From contig JBFHQE010000007.1 in the NCBI GenBank assembly GCA_041592335.1, positions 62,001-126,000 of the forward strand: a stretch of 64,000 nucleotides of DNA, in the 5' to 3' direction. Positions 62,698 through 64,000 of this stretch are shown piece after piece. The position numbers and the translations under genes are program-made. Each line of letters begins with the position of its first letter. Positions within the stretch are counted from its first letter, which is position 1. The notes beneath the pieces were generated by a model that ran no database searches, was not told where the DNA came from, and saw only the letters and a list, made by a program, of their open reading frames with translations. Origin of the DNA: JBFHQE01 sp041592335 (lineage in GTDB: Bacteria > Pseudomonadota > Gammaproteobacteria > Thiohalobacterales > Thiohalobacteraceae).

Positions 62698-63156
62698 TTA
62701 TTGAGTAGATTCGGGCACATAGCGCTCGATTGCCGCTCGATTCGTGGGGGAACTGGCGCGCGCCAGCGCCGCGTTCCTGGGCATCCACCGATAAACATGG
62801 TGTTCGCGCGGGTCGATTGCAATGGCGGGCGGCGTTGCCAGCGGCAGCAGAAACACGTGTTCCACGTTTTCCTCGACCTCCGGCGCGAATTTGTGTCGCC
62901 AGGCGGGCAGGATCGGGTAACGATTCACCTCACCGGTCGCCACCAGCCCGTCCGCGACCAGCCCAGTCTCCTCGCGCACCTCGCGGACGGCCGCCGCTTC
63001 AATCCCCTCTCCCCATTCGAGACTGCCCGTGACCGACTGCCAGAAACCGCGAGGCTGCTGGCGCTCCAGCAGCAACACCTCGCCCGCAGCGGTAAAAATT
63101 ACCACCAGCACCGATTCTGGCCGTTTGAATTTCTGAAGTTCCAGAGTGTGATCCAT
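62698..63156 (-). CDS. nudB: Nudix hydrolase, dihydroneopterin triphosphate diphosphatase type (NudB)
   Basis: A 152-residue Nudix protein. The Nudix box GSLEWGEGIEAAAVREVREETGL is complete, and the start PESVLVVIFTAAGEVLLLERQQPRGFWQSVTGS agrees with NudB of folate synthesis. It is upstream of nadA on the same strand with a 65-bp gap. No other folate gene is near, so the substrate follows from family resemblance. Confidence 0.88.
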   Translation of the reverse strand: MDHTLELQKFKRPESVLVVIFTAAGEVLLLERQQPRGFWQSVTGSLEWGEGIEAAAVREVREETGLVADGLVATGEVNRYPILPAWRHKFAPEVEENVEHVFLLPLATPPAIAIDPREHHVYRWMPRNAALARASSPTNRAAIERYVPESTQ

Positions 63157-63322
63157 GTCTCAATTTGCTTTTTTATCGCTTCAGGTAGTCAAAAATATGA
63201 CGTATTACTCTGTAGAACGTGAACCAGACCACAGGCTGACCGTGCCCTGATCACACAGGACGTTCCCTCGCACCACCGGATGATGCCAACAAATCAGAGG
63301 CTTACCCATGCCGGAGGTGATT

Positions 63323-64000
63323 ATGCCACACAAGATTTACTCAACTGCCCTGATAGCCCTGTCCAGCCTGGCCTTTTCACTGCAGGCGCAGGCCATCCCG
63401 AATTGCGGCGCCGCGGGTACCGGTAACACCTGCTTTTTCACCAATGTGACCGACTTTCAGGGCCAAACCTTCGATCATCTGAGTTTCGATCCCGCGGACG
63501 AACGCTCAACCGCCAGTATCACCCAGAAGTTCGCCAACATCAGCAGCATCAGTATGTCCGGCGGTTCCGTCCAGATCCGCAACACCGGGGAAATTTCCAA
63601 CCCCGCCGGCAAGGGGGGCGCAGTCAGCGGCACCTACTTTGTCGACTGGGGCTATTTCGGCGGTTCCAATATCACAATCACTTTCGTCGAGCCGGTGGAT
63701 GCCGTCGGTGCTTTCTTTGGCGGCGATTCCGATTATGACGCCGGACGTATGGTGGTCACCCTGGCCGATGGCCGTGTCTACTGGGTCACCCGCGCTGAAT
63801 CCGGTTTAAAGGCCGTCGCCAATGACATGGGTGAATGCGGGGCTATTAACGGTTTTCTTGCCGTGGACAGCAATGGTTCCAGCAAAATCAAGAAAGTCGT
63901 GTTTGATCAGAACAGCGACGCCTCCTCCATCGACAGCGTGTTTTTTGGTAACGCCAGCGGCGGGACCAATGGCATGGGTGTCACCGGCTTCCCGTCCAGC
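63323..64000 (+). CDS. Secreted protein of unknown function (3' end outside window)
   Basis: An open frame of 226 codons that runs off the edge, with a strong GGAGGTGA before the ATG. The N-terminus (KIYSTALIALSSLAFSLQAQ) is a signal peptide with cleavage near AQA-IPN. The mature part begins NCGAAGTGNTCFFTNVTDF and is rich in Gly, Ser, Asn and Thr, with blocks like AVGAFFGGDSDYDAGRMVV, similar in style to PEP-CTERM-type secreted proteins, though the C-terminus that would show a sorting motif is not visible. The codon pattern is coding-like throughout. Confidence 0.7.
   Translation, partial: MPHKIYSTALIALSSLAFSLQAQAIPNCGAAGTGNTCFFTNVTDFQGQTFDHLSFDPADERSTASITQKFANISSISMSGGSVQIRNTGEISNPAGKGGAVSGTYFVDWGYFGGSNITITFVEPVDAVGAFFGGDSDYDAGRMVVTLADGRVYWVTRAESGLKAVANDMGECGAINGFLAVDSNGSSKIKKVVFDQNSDASSIDSVFFGNASGGTNGMGVTGFPSS

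Noticed and set aside
61652..62704. 350-codon open frame on the plus strand
   Set aside because: Antisense to nadA, which has all its cluster cysteines. No ribosome site and no recognisable protein.

Overview
The window looks like chromosomal DNA of a sulfur-oxidising gammaproteobacterium. It carries soxXYZA-soxB without soxCD, a sulfide:quinone oxidoreductase close in sequence and cysteine spacing to the Acidithiobacillus ferrooxidans enzyme, a YeeE/YedE transporter, TusA and a rhodanese. These sit among core genes arranged as in many Gammaproteobacteria (tolQRAB-pal-cpoB next to ybgC, ruvBAC and yebC; mlaFEDC; bamC-dapA; purL; nadA). The species cannot be named from the sequence. Coding density is high; only one gene-free stretch (998-1299) just exceeds 300 bp.

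Layout. 1-4.3 kb: end of a lytic transglycosylase gene, a small membrane protein, trhP (tRNA hydroxylation), and an msrP / Cys-rich small protein / msrQ operon. 4.5-13.4 kb: purL, a chemoreceptor with a large periplasmic domain, then dapA-bamC-MBL hydrolase. 13.6-18.6 kb: gcvR-like, a Bcp peroxiredoxin, PIN-PhoH, a PerM-type permease with a small partner, and a LysR regulator. 18.8-22.4 kb: two closely related chemoreceptors with almost no periplasmic part, and a secreted unknown protein. 22.5-26.4 kb: two divergent FadL-family outer membrane proteins, TusA, rhodanese. 26.5-32.4 kb: BepA-like protease and the sox genes. 32.4-42.8 kb: GGDEF protein, RND pump with adaptor, an unknown membrane protein, an MFS transporter, a thioredoxin-like protein with cytochrome P460, an AraC regulator and a tiny secreted peptide. 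42.8-46.1 kb: mlaFEDC (no mlaB) and a SprT-like protease. 46.1-49.1 kb: sulfide:quinone oxidoreductase, tRNA-Lys, YeeE/YedE. 49.1-58.9 kb: queE-queC, tol-pal, ruvCAB, yebC. 59-64 kb: thiamine-binding-like protein, a REP-associated transposase with its palindromes, a third FadL-type protein, nadA, a Nudix hydrolase, and the start of a secreted protein cut by the window edge.

How it fits together. Periplasmic Sox proteins would oxidise thiosulfate; the lack of SoxCD here suggests that sulfane sulfur passes to another route. The quinone-reducing sulfide oxidase, the transporter and the sulfur carriers fit the same lifestyle. MsrPQ repairs periplasmic methionine. Tol-Pal, Mla, BamC, BepA and three FadL-type channels serve the outer membrane. 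Three short repeat families (GGGGACAG hairpins, CATTCCGGCGAAAGCCGG elements, and GGGCGACCGGCCGGTCGCCC palindromes around a RAYT gene) are the only signs of mobile or repetitive DNA. No CRISPR array, phage, rRNA or complete insertion sequence was seen.
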